A DNA stretch of 64,000 nt from Leptothermofonsia sp049200465 (GTDB lineage: Bacteria; Cyanobacteriota; Cyanobacteriia; Leptolyngbyales; Leptolyngbyaceae), in assembly GCF_049200465.1 (NCBI RefSeq), contig NZ_CP120836.1, positions 5,146,001 to 5,210,000 on the forward strand. Reading direction: 5' to 3'. The notes below the pieces were generated by a model. The model was not told where the DNA came from. It saw only the letters and a program-made list of their open reading frames with translations, and did no database searches. The position numbers and the translations under genes are program-made. Each line of letters opens with the position of its first letter. Position 1 is the stretch's first letter. Shown one piece after another: positions 48,049 through 57,216 of this stretch.

Positions 48049-50538
48049 ATGAAACCCAACTCCCGTCCTAAAGTCATTCACCCTGCCGGTTCTCGTCGGC
48101 GATCGCACCCGTTGCGATTGTCATCTGGCGCGATCGCCTGGCTGCTGCTGTCCACTCAGGTTGGCGTGATTCTCAGTTCACTGGTGCCGCTGGCTCAAGC
48201 TCAGAGTAATTTGCAAAAGCAGGAAGATCAGCTCATTCGCCAATTTGCGCCGCCGCCTGCCCCACTACCAGCGCCCGTTTATCAACCGGCTCCCGCTCCG
48301 CCGCCTGCTGCTGACTACACGGCCCCAGCGCCCGCTCCGGCTCAGCCCAGTCAGCCTGCCAGTGACCCCGCCGAAAGAACGGCCAGCAAACCCGGTGCAA
48401 CGGCGGATAGGCTGCCACTCAGCCAGTACGTTTATGAGTTCAATCGGGATCCCAGGGTGGGCAACAGCCTCCAGTTGCGGGGAACCTACAGTGAAGCGCG
48501 GTTGAAATTTACCCGTCCGCGCAACTGGGATCTGAAATCGGTGAAGGCATTGATTCGCTTCCAGCACTCCCCGGCCTTGCTGGCAAACCGCTCAAACCTG
48601 ACGGTGCGGGTGAATGGCACCAGCGTGGGTAGTGTACCGCTCAACCGTAAGCAATCCCAAACCGGACAGATCCTGGTCAATATTCCGCCCAATCTGATCC
48701 AGAACTACAACGAACTCACCCTGGTCGCTCAGCAGAACAACTCGCCCACCTGCTCCGACCCGGCAGACCAGACTCTCTGGACGGAAATCCTGCCAAACTC
48801 CCGTCTGCTGTTTGATTTTTATCCGAAAGCGATCGCCCTCGACTTCAGCCACTATCCCTATCCACTATTTGATGATCTGAGTCTGGACGCCAACCAGGTC
48901 GCCTACCTGCAACCCAATCAGATAAATGAATCCTGGCTCACCTCCATTGCCCGCTTCCAGGCAGGCATGGGGCGGCTGGCAGACTTCCGCCCCCTGGAAA
49001 GCCAACTGGTGAAAAAACTGGATGAAGTGCCTGCTAACCACCGGCTGGTCATCATTGGCACACCCCAGGAGCAGCCCACTTTGAAGTCTTTGAAGCTCCC
49101 CTATCGGATGGCCGATAACCAGTTTATCGATGGCAGCAAAGTTGCTCTGCCAGAGGATGTGGGGTTACTGATGTTGACCACCAGCCGCAACAGTAACGTG
49201 CCCGTCCTGGTGGTGACGGGGAATGGCCCCGAAGGGGTAGCAAAGGCGCTTCAATTCCTGCTCCAACCCCAACAGCGAAAGCTGGCCACTGGAGCCGCTG
49301 TCCTGGTGGATCAATTAAGTGAAGCCCCTACCCCTCCGCCACGCCAGTGGGCTCGCTACCTGCCGGAAGAAAACTCCTTCCAGCTCAGTGATCTGAAAGA
49401 CTTGAACGATCAGCCGATACAAGATGTCACCGTTCGGGGAGCCTATGCCCCCCCCGTTGAATTTAATTTCCGGGCACTACCGGACGATCGCTTCAAGCGA
49501 GGCAACACCATGACCCTGGTCTACAGCCACAGCCCCCAGGTTAACCCCCGCCTTTCCACGGTGGAAGTGCGCATCGACGGCATTCCCATTGGCGGCAAAC
49601 GGCTGACCTCGGAAAATGGAGCAAACCGGGAATCGGTCAACCTCAACCTGCCAGAGGATCTGATCCAGCCCACCTCGAAAATGCAGGTTGCCTTTAACCT
49701 GGTGCCCAAAGAACCGGGAGAATGTGGCAGAGTAGTGGATCAGCAACTCTGGGGCACCGTTCATGGCGACACCCGGTTCAATCTTCAGCGAGATCAGTCG
49801 GTCAAATTACCTGACCTGAAGCTGCTGCAAACAGGCTATCCCTTCACCGCCCCGCAGGATCTTTCCACCACAGCGATCGCCCTCCCCGATAACCCATCCA
49901 GTTCTGAACTGGAAACCCTCCTGGAATTCAGCGAACGGTTGGGTCGGCTCAGCCAGTCCGATGGCATTCAACTCCAGGTTTATACCGTGGGCACCCTGCC
50001 AGAGCCAGTTCGGCAACGAGCTAACCTGGTTGGCATTGGCAAACGAGAACACTTTCCCTTCCCCGAAGTGTTCCAGTCCAGAGGTTTCCAGATTGGCGAC
50101 CTGTTTGGCCGTCGCTCAGACCAGAGCCAGGTGCAAACCCTGCCCGATACAGGGGGCGTTGTCAAGCAAATTCTGTCTCCCTGGAATGGCGATCGCGTTC
50201 TACTGGCGCTCACCGCCCAAACCGACGCAGGCCTGGACAGGCTGAAAGAGCTGCTGGCCTATGACTCTCTCTTTTTCCGACTTAAAGATGACACCGTTGT
50301 CATCAACACCAGCGAGAAGAACCCCTCCCAGTACAAACCCGATGCCTGGGCCATGCAATTCTTCCAGGAAGCCGACAAAACCCAGCGCATTGACAACTCC
50401 ACTCCGCTGACAAAAGCTTCCCGCTTTCTGCAAGATCACTGGTACTTCCTGCCCACGGGAATTGTCACGGCCTCTCTGGTGCTCTACGGAGTTGTCCAAC
50501 TCTACCTCAAGCGTGTGGCCGTAGGAGACAAGCGATGA
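48049..50538 (+). CDS. bcsB: Cellulose synthase subunit BcsB
   Basis: The 829-residue periplasmic protein is held by a C-terminal membrane helix (LPTGIVTASLVLYGVVQLYL). After a signal segment and a proline/alanine-rich stretch (about residues 60-115), it has the two carbohydrate-binding/flavodoxin-like module pairs of BcsB, seen in SQYVYEFNRDPRVGNSLQLR, KFTRPRNWDLKSVKALIRFQ, DQTLWTEILPNSRLLFDF and the second half with EFNFRALPDDRFKRGNTMTL. BcsB guides the nascent glucan and is essential for BcsA activity in proteobacteria. It overlaps bcsA by four bases (ATGA). Confidence 0.9.
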   Translation: MKPNSRPKVIHPAGSRRRSHPLRLSSGAIAWLLLSTQVGVILSSLVPLAQAQSNLQKQEDQLIRQFAPPPAPLPAPVYQPAPAPPPAADYTAPAPAPAQPSQPASDPAERTASKPGATADRLPLSQYVYEFNRDPRVGNSLQLRGTYSEARLKFTRPRNWDLKSVKALIRFQHSPALLANRSNLTVRVNGTSVGSVPLNRKQSQTGQILVNIPPNLIQNYNELTLVAQQNNSPTCSDPADQTLWTEILPNSRLLFDFYPKAIALDFSHYPYPLFDDLSLDANQVAYLQPNQINESWLTSIARFQAGMGRLADFRPLESQLVKKLDEVPANHRLVIIGTPQEQPTLKSLKLPYRMADNQFIDGSKVALPEDVGLLMLTTSRNSNVPVLVVTGNGPEGVAKALQFLLQPQQRKLATGAAVLVDQLSEAPTPPPRQWARYLPEENSFQLSDLKDLNDQPIQDVTVRGAYAPPVEFNFRALPDDRFKRGNTMTLVYSHSPQVNPRLSTVEVRIDGIPIGGKRLTSENGANRESVNLNLPEDLIQPTSKMQVAFNLVPKEPGECGRVVDQQLWGTVHGDTRFNLQRDQSVKLPDLKLLQTGYPFTAPQDLSTTAIALPDNPSSSELETLLEFSERLGRLSQSDGIQLQVYTVGTLPEPVRQRANLVGIGKREHFPFPEVFQSRGFQIGDLFGRRSDQSQVQTLPDTGGVVKQILSPWNGDRVLLALTAQTDAGLDRLKELLAYDSLFFRLKDDTVVINTSEKNPSQYKPDAWAMQFFQEADKTQRIDNSTPLTKASRFLQDHWYFLPTGIVTASLVLYGVVQLYLKRVAVGDKR

Positions 50539-53096
50539 CCAGTCCTTCTCTAAAGTCGCCCAAACAAGGCAAGCGCCAGATGGTGATCAACACTCTGGTG
50601 GGGCGGGTTCCCGACTTTTTTAACCGTACCCTGGACCGGGCCGGACGTCGCCAACTGCTGGGATTGATCGGATTGGCGCTCATTCTGTCGGTGCCACTGA
50701 TTGTGACACCCCTGGAAATCTGGCAGCAGGGATTAGTAGCGGCTCTGTTGATTGCGCTGGGCTGGCTGGTAGTACAGGTAGAACACCGCCAAACCGATAC
50801 TCAGACCAGCGAATATCTCCACCTGTTTCTGGTCTGGCTGAGTGTCATCACCACCCTGCGCTACTTCTATTACCGCAGTGCCTATACCCTCAATTTTGAT
50901 GGCTGGTTAAATACAGTCTTCTGTCTCCTGCTCTATGGCGCTGAGCTTTATGCCGTTATCGGATTATTGCTTTCCTACTTTCAAACGCTGAAGTTGAAGG
51001 AACGCCAGCCCGTCCCCCTGACGCTCAGGCCGCAGGACCAATGGTTCAAGGTAGACATCTACATCCCTACCTACAACGAGGATGTGGAAATTGTCCGCAA
51101 AACGGCGATCGCCGCAATGGCCATCAATTACCCAATGGACAAAAAGCGAGTCTATATCCTGGACGATGGACGCAAATTTCCCGAACGACGGCAGGAACTG
51201 CGACGCATGTGCGAAGAACTGGGCTGCACCCTGCTAACACGAGACAACAACGACCACGCCAAGGCCGGTAACATCAACACCGCCATGCGGCGCACCAATG
51301 GAGATTTAATCCTAATCCTGGACTGTGACCACATCCCCTCCCACGATTTTTTACAAAACACCGTAGGCTTTTTCTACAATCCTAATGTGGCCCTGGTACA
51401 AACTCCCCACTGGTTTTACAATCCCGACCCGTTTGAGCGCAATTTATTGACTCAAGGACGGATCCCTGTCAGCAATGAACTATTTTACAAAGTGGTGCAA
51501 AAGGGAAATGATTTCTGGAATGCCGCTTTCTTCTGCGGGTCGGCAGCATTGATTCGCAAAGACTATGTGTTGCAGGTGGGGGGAATTGCCGTTGAAACCG
51601 TGACGGAAGACTGCCACACTTCCCTGCGGCTCCATTCCCAGGGCTATGACTCGGTTTATTACGACAAAATCATGATTGCCGGACTGGCCCCGGAGAAATT
51701 CTCTGCGCTGGTCGGTCAGCAGGTGCGCTGGGCACGGGGCATGGCCCAAATTCTGCGTCTGGAAAATCCCCTATTCAACCGTCGACTGAAACTTACCATT
51801 CCCCAACGGTTGTGTTACTTTTCGGCGATGTTTGGGTTCTTCTATGGTTTCCCCCGCATCATGTATGCGATCGCTCCTACACTGTTTCTACTGTTTGCTA
51901 TCAATCCAATTCGAGGTTTGGGCTTAGAAACCCTCGCCTATGCGTTGCCCCACATTGTTCTGGCAATGAACACCAATTACATTGTTTCTAAACGAGTGCG
52001 GTTCTCCTTCTGGAATGAGGTCTACGAATTTGCGCTGGCATTTTTCACCGCGATTGTAACCTTGATGGCGATACTGAATCCAAAACTGGGTAAATTTAAT
52101 GTCACCGATAAGGGTTTATCTGTTACCAAACGCAGTTTTGATTGGTCTTCTGCCCGTCCTCTACTGATTGTGACTGGATTGGTGATTGCGTCCCTATTAA
52201 CAGTTCCTTTCTGGTTGATTCTATATCCCGAAGACAGAGAAGCTGTTCTGGTGAATGCCACCTGGGGCATGTTTAACCTGGTTCTGATGCTAGGTGCTCT
52301 GCTGGTGGCTCTGGAGCAACCCCAACTGCGGCGATCGCACCGCCTATATCGCCAGCTACCCGTCACCCTTTACAGTCAAGATCAAACCTGGCAGGGCAGA
52401 ACGGTGGATGTTAGTGAAACCGGAGCCCGCATTATTCTGGATACCTGGCCTAACATTCCCGATGTGGTGGAACTAGAACTGATAGGAGATTACGGTGCCA
52501 GAGCTTTTGTCAGCGCCCAGATTGTTCGCGGAGTGCCCCTGAATGAGAACCAGACCTTGCTGATTGCCGATTATCTGGAACCCACCCGTGAACAGATGGA
52601 TGCCCTGATCCGGGTACTCTATTCCGATGTGGCTGAATGGTATGGGCAACACCGGGAACAGGTGGATGATCCGCTGGAGTCTCTCCGGTTCATTGCTTCC
52701 AGTGTTAACCGTTCACTACGAGAACCCCAGCCAATTCAGGGAGTGCGAGTACGCAAACAGGTACAAACTCCGGTGCAGCTTTTCTGGGAAGGGCATCTTT
52801 TCCCGGCACTAGTAACGGAGGTTGGAGCCCAGAGTATGCGGTTAGTTGTGGATGCTCAAAGGGTTCCCAATTGGGAATTGCTTCAGCGGAAGAAACCAAT
52901 TGTGGGGTTACTGCAATATGATCAAAAAACAGGTGACCGAAATCAGCTGTTGGCGATCGTAGCATCGGCTGAACCCCAAACGTCCCCCACGCCCCACGCC
53001 CTCCCATCCAATCAGATCCAGGTCGAGCTTCGTTTTCCAGAGCGTCTGCGCACCCAACAGGAGTCTAAAATTAAGCAGTTGATGCTAAGCAACTGA
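50535..53096 (+). CDS. bcsA: Cellulose synthase catalytic subunit BcsA (GT2 with PilZ)
   Basis: The 853-residue inner-membrane processive glycosyltransferase polymerises UDP-glucose into beta-1,4-glucan. Two N-terminal membrane helix pairs precede the GT2 domain. Its motifs are VDIYIPTYNEDVEIVRKTA, the first D in YILDDGRK, LDCDH (DxD), TVTEDCHTSLRLH (TED) and QQVRWARGMAQIL (QxxRW). More helices follow, then a PilZ domain with RRSHR and DVSETGARI, the RxxxR and (D/N)xSxxG c-di-GMP-binding motifs. A further PilZ-like segment without these motifs (VRKQVQTPVQLFWEGHLFPA) lies near residues 735-785. The enzyme should be switched on by c-di-GMP. It is the last gene of the operon. Confidence 0.94.
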   Translation: MTSPSLKSPKQGKRQMVINTLVGRVPDFFNRTLDRAGRRQLLGLIGLALILSVPLIVTPLEIWQQGLVAALLIALGWLVVQVEHRQTDTQTSEYLHLFLVWLSVITTLRYFYYRSAYTLNFDGWLNTVFCLLLYGAELYAVIGLLLSYFQTLKLKERQPVPLTLRPQDQWFKVDIYIPTYNEDVEIVRKTAIAAMAINYPMDKKRVYILDDGRKFPERRQELRRMCEELGCTLLTRDNNDHAKAGNINTAMRRTNGDLILILDCDHIPSHDFLQNTVGFFYNPNVALVQTPHWFYNPDPFERNLLTQGRIPVSNELFYKVVQKGNDFWNAAFFCGSAALIRKDYVLQVGGIAVETVTEDCHTSLRLHSQGYDSVYYDKIMIAGLAPEKFSALVGQQVRWARGMAQILRLENPLFNRRLKLTIPQRLCYFSAMFGFFYGFPRIMYAIAPTLFLLFAINPIRGLGLETLAYALPHIVLAMNTNYIVSKRVRFSFWNEVYEFALAFFTAIVTLMAILNPKLGKFNVTDKGLSVTKRSFDWSSARPLLIVTGLVIASLLTVPFWLILYPEDREAVLVNATWGMFNLVLMLGALLVALEQPQLRRSHRLYRQLPVTLYSQDQTWQGRTVDVSETGARIILDTWPNIPDVVELELIGDYGARAFVSAQIVRGVPLNENQTLLIADYLEPTREQMDALIRVLYSDVAEWYGQHREQVDDPLESLRFIASSVNRSLREPQPIQGVRVRKQVQTPVQLFWEGHLFPALVTEVGAQSMRLVVDAQRVPNWELLQRKKPIVGLLQYDQKTGDRNQLLAIVASAEPQTSPTPHALPSNQIQVELRFPERLRTQQESKIKQLMLSN

Positions 53097-53256
53097 TGCG
53101 CGGATAGGGGGGTGTTTTTTGACCAGGCAGAAATTCAGCGGCTAGAACCCTTGGTAGATAAGGCTTTGAATCCTCTTATGTGGAAGAATCGATCCGCGCA
53201 AACCTGGAATGACTCATTTGGTAGGGGATTGAGTGAGTTTGGCTTAACCCAATTAT

Positions 53257-53285
53257 GTGACAATCTAATTCTGGAATGTTATAAT
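53257..53285 (+). promoter_or_regulatory. Predicted promoter of the CRISPR array
   Basis: GTGACA (53257-53262), a 17-bp spacer and a perfect TATAAT (53280-53285) lie 63 bp before the first repeat, on the side where the leader is expected from the repeat's ATTGAAAC end. The rest of 53097-53347 contains no gene. Confidence 0.7.
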
Positions 53286-53304
53286 CATTTCAATCCGCGC
53301 AATC

Positions 53305-53322
53305 GAACCTTGAAAACTGCAT
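53305..53322 (+). promoter_or_regulatory. boxA-like antitermination motif in the CRISPR leader
   Basis: GAACCTTGAAAACTGCAT lies between the predicted -10 box and the first repeat, so it would be transcribed. It is identical over 18 bases to the motif at 369-386 in the rRNA spacer. boxA recruits Nus factors that let polymerase pass terminators in long untranslated transcripts. Confidence 0.75.
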
Positions 53323-53347
53323 GTAACAATGATCTTAGGCGTCAGCG

Positions 53348-55998
53348 GTCGCAAACCCCCCAAAACCCTTTCAGGGATTGAAACAGGCTGACAACCCAAC
53401 AATCAATCTTTTGTGCACGTCGCAAACCCCCCAAAACCCTTTCAGGGATTGAAACGCCACTATGTAATGTGGTCGTAATGGGCTGATTGTCGCAAACCCC
53501 CCAAAACCCTTTCAGGGATTGAAACAAAGAGCTGGATACTCTTGGATGGGATTTATCTAGTCGCAAACCCCCCAAAACCCTTTCAGGGATTGAAACCTGT
53601 TAGCTCATTGATATCTTTTTGTGCCGATTTGACGTCGCAAACCCCCCAAAACCCTTTCAGGGATTGAAACCTACTTTAGCTACTGGAGACGTAACTACAA
53701 CGAACCTACGTCGCAAACCCCCCAAAACCCTTTCAGGGATTGAAACGCATTGTGGCACCCTTGAGATCAGCACAGCTAAAAGTCGCAAACCCCCAAACCC
53801 TTTCAGGGATTGAAACGACCTAACCAATCTGCAAATACTTGGGGTTCTGGGGTCGCAAACCCCCCAAAACCCTTTCAGGGATTGAAACCGGGAAAATCAT
53901 AACTATTACGACTATGGGAAAACCAGTCGCAAACCCCCCAAAACCCTTTCAGGGATTGAAACCTTGCCCTGCTTTAACGATCTCTTCTTGGTTCCAGTCG
54001 CAAACCCCCCAAAACCCTTTCAGGGATTGAAACTTCCATAGCCTTCCCTAGGTCTTCGTCCCCTCTTGTCGCAAACCCCCCAAAACCCTTTCAGGGATTG
54101 AAACCGCTTATTGACTTTTAGGCCATACCCACAACCACCTGCGTCGCAAACCCCAAAACCCTTTCAGGGATTGAAACTCTGATGTGCCAGACTTCTCCTC
54201 AACTTCCGTTTGGTCGCAAACCCCCCAAAACCCTTTCAGGGATTGAAACGAACCACGCCCAGCCCGCAGTAACGGGGCTGGGAGTCATAAACCCAAAACC
54301 CTTTCAGGGATTGAAACCCCAACGAAAAGAAAGTGGGGATTTTGTTGTCAATCGCAAACCCCAAAACCCTTTCAGGGATTGAAACGATATTTACCCCATT
54401 GAAGTCAAACCCGATATTGATGTTCACATCGGGCGCTAAATCGTCGCAAACCCCCCAAAACCCTTTCAGGGATTGAAACTCTAAGCGCATTGTTGAAACT
54501 GCAAAACTATTTCTGCCGTCGCAAACCCCAAAACCCTTTCAGGGATTGAAACCCAGCTATTCATTTGTTTCTACACCGAGGCTTTTTCAAAGTCGCAAAC
54601 CCCAAAACCCTTTCAGGGATTGAAACATTTCTTAATGCGGGAGTTTATTCGTTGGAGTCCGTCGCAAACCCCCCAAAACCCTTTCAGGGATTGAAACCAG
54701 GAGGAACTAATGTATCGAGCCGATTTGCCAAAAGTCGCAAACCCCCCAAAACCCTTTCAGGGATTGAAACCCCAACTGCATTCTTGTTTCCGAGGAGATA
54801 TGAGTCGCAAACCCCCCAAAACCCTTTCAGGGATTGAAACCTTGAGGGATTGCTTCTATTTGCCAAGAGAAGGCCGAAGTCGCAAACCCCAAAACCCTTT
54901 CAGGGATTGAAACCTGGCATGAGAAATGCTTTAGCACTTAATTCCTAAATTGAGTCGCAAACCCCAAAACCCTTTCAGGGATTGAAACGCGCTCGGCGAT
55001 CAATTTCGTGGTCGCCAGGCGGAAGTCGCAAACCCCCCAAAACCCTTTCAGGGATTGAAACAATTATTTTGGCTGCATTTTCCCAGACAGAAGCTGTGTC
55101 GCAAACCCCCCAAAACCCTTTCAGGGATTGAAACCAGGTGCGGAGCAGGAGAGGATTCTCTGCTGTTATGCCATTAGGGGTCGTAAACCCCCAAAACCCT
55201 TTCAGGGATTGAAACGAGGAACTTTGATTGATTGTCATCCCTGGAAACATAAGTCGCAAACCCCCCAAAACCCTTTCAGGGATTGAAACACTAACCTTAC
55301 AGCAATTACAGCTAGAGCTAACGTGTCGCAAACCCCCAAACCCTTTCAGGGATTGAAACTTAGGGGTGTCTCCCGATTTATTGAAGCGAGGAAAGTCGCA
55401 AACCCCCCAAAACCCTTTCAGGGATTGAAACCTCTTTTGTAGGAGCCGCGATCATAGCTCCTTTAGCCGTCGCAAACCCCAAAACCCTTTCAGGGATTGA
55501 AACTCTTGACTTGAGTTGTCCAAATCCCGTCAAACTTCGTCGCAAACCCCCCAAAACCCTTTCAGGGATTGAAACTTAAGAGAAATCCGCCCACAGCCAG
55601 AAACAACTGAGTCGCAAACCCCCAAACCCTTTCAGGGATTGAAACTCGATCAATTGAATCCGCTCTGCTTCTCTTTCCTCGTCGCAAACCCCAAAACCCT
55701 TTCAGGGATTGAAACCTTGCGCAGATTGCAACTATCTGCGAAGAGAAAGGTCGCAAACCCCAAAACCCTTTCAGGGATTGAAACGCGATTTGCTAATTCC
55801 AGATGCTCATGCGAAAGGTTGGGTCGCAAACCCCCCAAAACCCTTTCAGGGATTGAAACCAGTAGTGGGTACGCTTCTAGTGGCAGCTATAGCGTCGCAA
55901 ACCCCAAAACCCTTTCAGGGATTGAAACACTAACAAATTCTCCTTTCAGCCTGCGATTGAGCAGTCGCAAACCCCAAAACCCTTTCAGGGATTGAAAC
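53348..55998 (+). CRISPR. CRISPR array, 37 repeats and 36 spacers, no cas genes in the window
   Basis: The consensus repeat is 37 nt: GTCGCAAACCCCCC, then AAAACCCTTTCAGGG, then ATTGAAAC. CCCT/AGGG forms a small stem and ATTGAAAC is the usual crRNA 5' handle of type I/III systems, so transcription is left to right. Twenty-one repeats have 37 nt. Eleven have 35 nt with four C (starts 54143, 54351, 54518, 54592, 54879, 54954, 55469, 55681, 55750, 55894, 55964). Three have 35 nt with C5A3 (53782, 55325, 55611). One of 34 nt (54284) and one of 36 nt (55180) are degenerate. Most spacers are 33-40 nt; two are long (57 nt at 54386-54442, 45 nt at 55135-55179). The first six repeats are consensus. The CRISPR type cannot be given without cas genes. 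Confidence 0.98.
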
Positions 55999-56189
55999 CT
56001 GGTTGTGACTTTGGATGTAGTCAGCTACCAGGTTTCACAAGTCTAGGATGCTCGCCGTGAGATTGGCGATCGCTTCCTGATGATACCAATTTGCTGGGTG
56101 TTCAACGCTTGCTGTGCTGTGGTCGCCTCCAAGTATTGCTCAATGCGAGTCATCCTGGTTTCATGCGCTGCTTGTATTGTTCTTGACGG

Positions 56190-56694
56190 GCGATCGTCGC
56201 CTTTGTCTGGGTGCTTGGGATTGCCTATAGTCTCAATACTTTTCCGCAAATGCGCCAGTTTGCCATAAAGGTGGTTGTCGTCCCGGTTGTGTTGCTAATT
56301 GCCTGGTTTATTAAAGGCTTAGTGAATCGGCTGACCGACTTTTGCTCAGGTAGAAAATATGTCCCGCACTTGGGTCCGCGCTGATTTGAGGATTGAAGTA
56401 GCCTATGACACCGATGTTGACTGTGCCCTTGCCGTCGTTCAAGCCACTATTGATCAGATGGCGCAAGATCCGGAATGGAAAGCATTGATTCTGGATACTC
56501 ACGAACTCTTTGGAGTCGATTAGATTTCCCACACTGGAATTGCAATTCGCATCTGGATCAAAACAGCTCCGCTGAAACAATGGATAACTGCACGAGAACT
56601 GCGTCGTCGGCTTAAAATTGCTTTCGATCGCAACCATATTCAAATCGGTATCCCGCAACAAATACAGCATGATATTGAACAGCCCCAAGATTGA
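56190..56694 (+). pseudogene. Mechanosensitive ion channel (MscS family) remnant
   Basis: Directly after the array a membrane segment reads WVLGIAYSLNTFPQMRQFAI, then VVVVPVVLLIAWFIKGLVNR. After a junction at about 56345 the frame changes and the MscS C-terminal domain follows: SRTWVRADLRIEVAYDTDVD, then HELFGVD, a TAG at 56521-56523, and ISHTGIAIRIWIKTAPLKQW to the stop at 56694. The central beta domain between them is missing. A deletion, a frameshift and an amber codon make it non-functional. Its 5' part may have been lost where the CRISPR array now ends. Confidence 0.7.
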
Positions 56695-56713
56695 GGGGTA
56701 TCCCTGATTAAAT

Positions 56714-57067
56714 ATGCACAAGCAAATTTTTCCTCCTATACTCAGTTTAAGTTTAGGGATAACAACCCTGGGAAGTGCCATCGCATTCGGCCTAGAAGCC
56801 AGGGCTGAAGCAGAGCCTATCTGGCATAATTGCCTCACCCGTGAAGTGTTTACGCCCCAAAAACAAGCCTGGTGCGATCGCTGGCAGATCTTACAAACTG
56901 CCACTTACATCGTGCCAACGAATCTTGACCCTGATCCCAGGTATACGAAAGTCTCCCTGAACACAGATCGCCCGTTCTTTCCGCTGGTTAGGATAGGCTG
57001 GCTTCTGGTTGCAAGCTTTATTTGGATTTATTCCGATTTGGGTGGTGGTTACGACGGTTCTGTTTAG
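56714..57067 (+). CDS. Exported small protein, function unknown
   Basis: The 117-residue frame starts with a signal peptide (PPILSLSLGITTLGSAIAFG, cleavage after LEARAEA likely) followed by EPIWHNCLTREVFTPQKQAW and TATYIVPTNLDPDPRYTKV, a pattern I associate with short exported cyanobacterial proteins that have paired cysteines. The last 35 residues overlap a membrane-protein fragment in another frame, so the natural C-terminus is uncertain. Confidence 0.55.
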   Translation: MHKQIFPPILSLSLGITTLGSAIAFGLEARAEAEPIWHNCLTREVFTPQKQAWCDRWQILQTATYIVPTNLDPDPRYTKVSLNTDRPFFPLVRIGWLLVASFIWIYSDLGGGYDGSV

Positions 57068-57206
57068 ACCTGGACAACAGGTTGGCGGCTTTTCCTTTGG
57101 TTTATGGCTGGCGATCGCCTGTTTAACTATTCTGGAGTATTTACTGGTGTTTTCGTTGTACACTCCTGGCAAACCGATTAGAGGTTCGAGATCTGTGCCC
57201 TGCTAA
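56985..57206 (+). pseudogene. Membrane-protein fragment, possibly DUF3611-like
   Basis: In the frame containing 57009 the DNA reads RWLG, a TAG, then AGFWLQALFGFIPIWVVVTT and FGLWLAIACLTILEYLLVFS, two hydrophobic helices. The start resembles the FRxxGWxxFWxQ opening of DUF3611 membrane proteins, but no start codon precedes it. It is probably the remains of a gene; the family name is tentative. Confidence 0.3.
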
Positions 57207-57216
57207 AGCTGAAGTG

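Noticed and set aside
53112..53381. 89-codon frame between bcsA and the array
   Set aside because: It runs through the predicted promoter and leader and ends inside the first repeat; no recognisable protein sequence.
53342..55998. Open frames with repeated KTLSGIETL / NPFRD / SIPERVLGG peptides across the array
   Set aside because: They are translations of the CRISPR repeat in different frames, with spacers between; not genes.
31049..56694. Genome-wide recoding of TAG as glutamine
   Set aside because: Normal genes in the window end with TAG at the expected place (for example at 44243, 46560 and 47940), so TAG must act as stop; kept only as a low-interest check.
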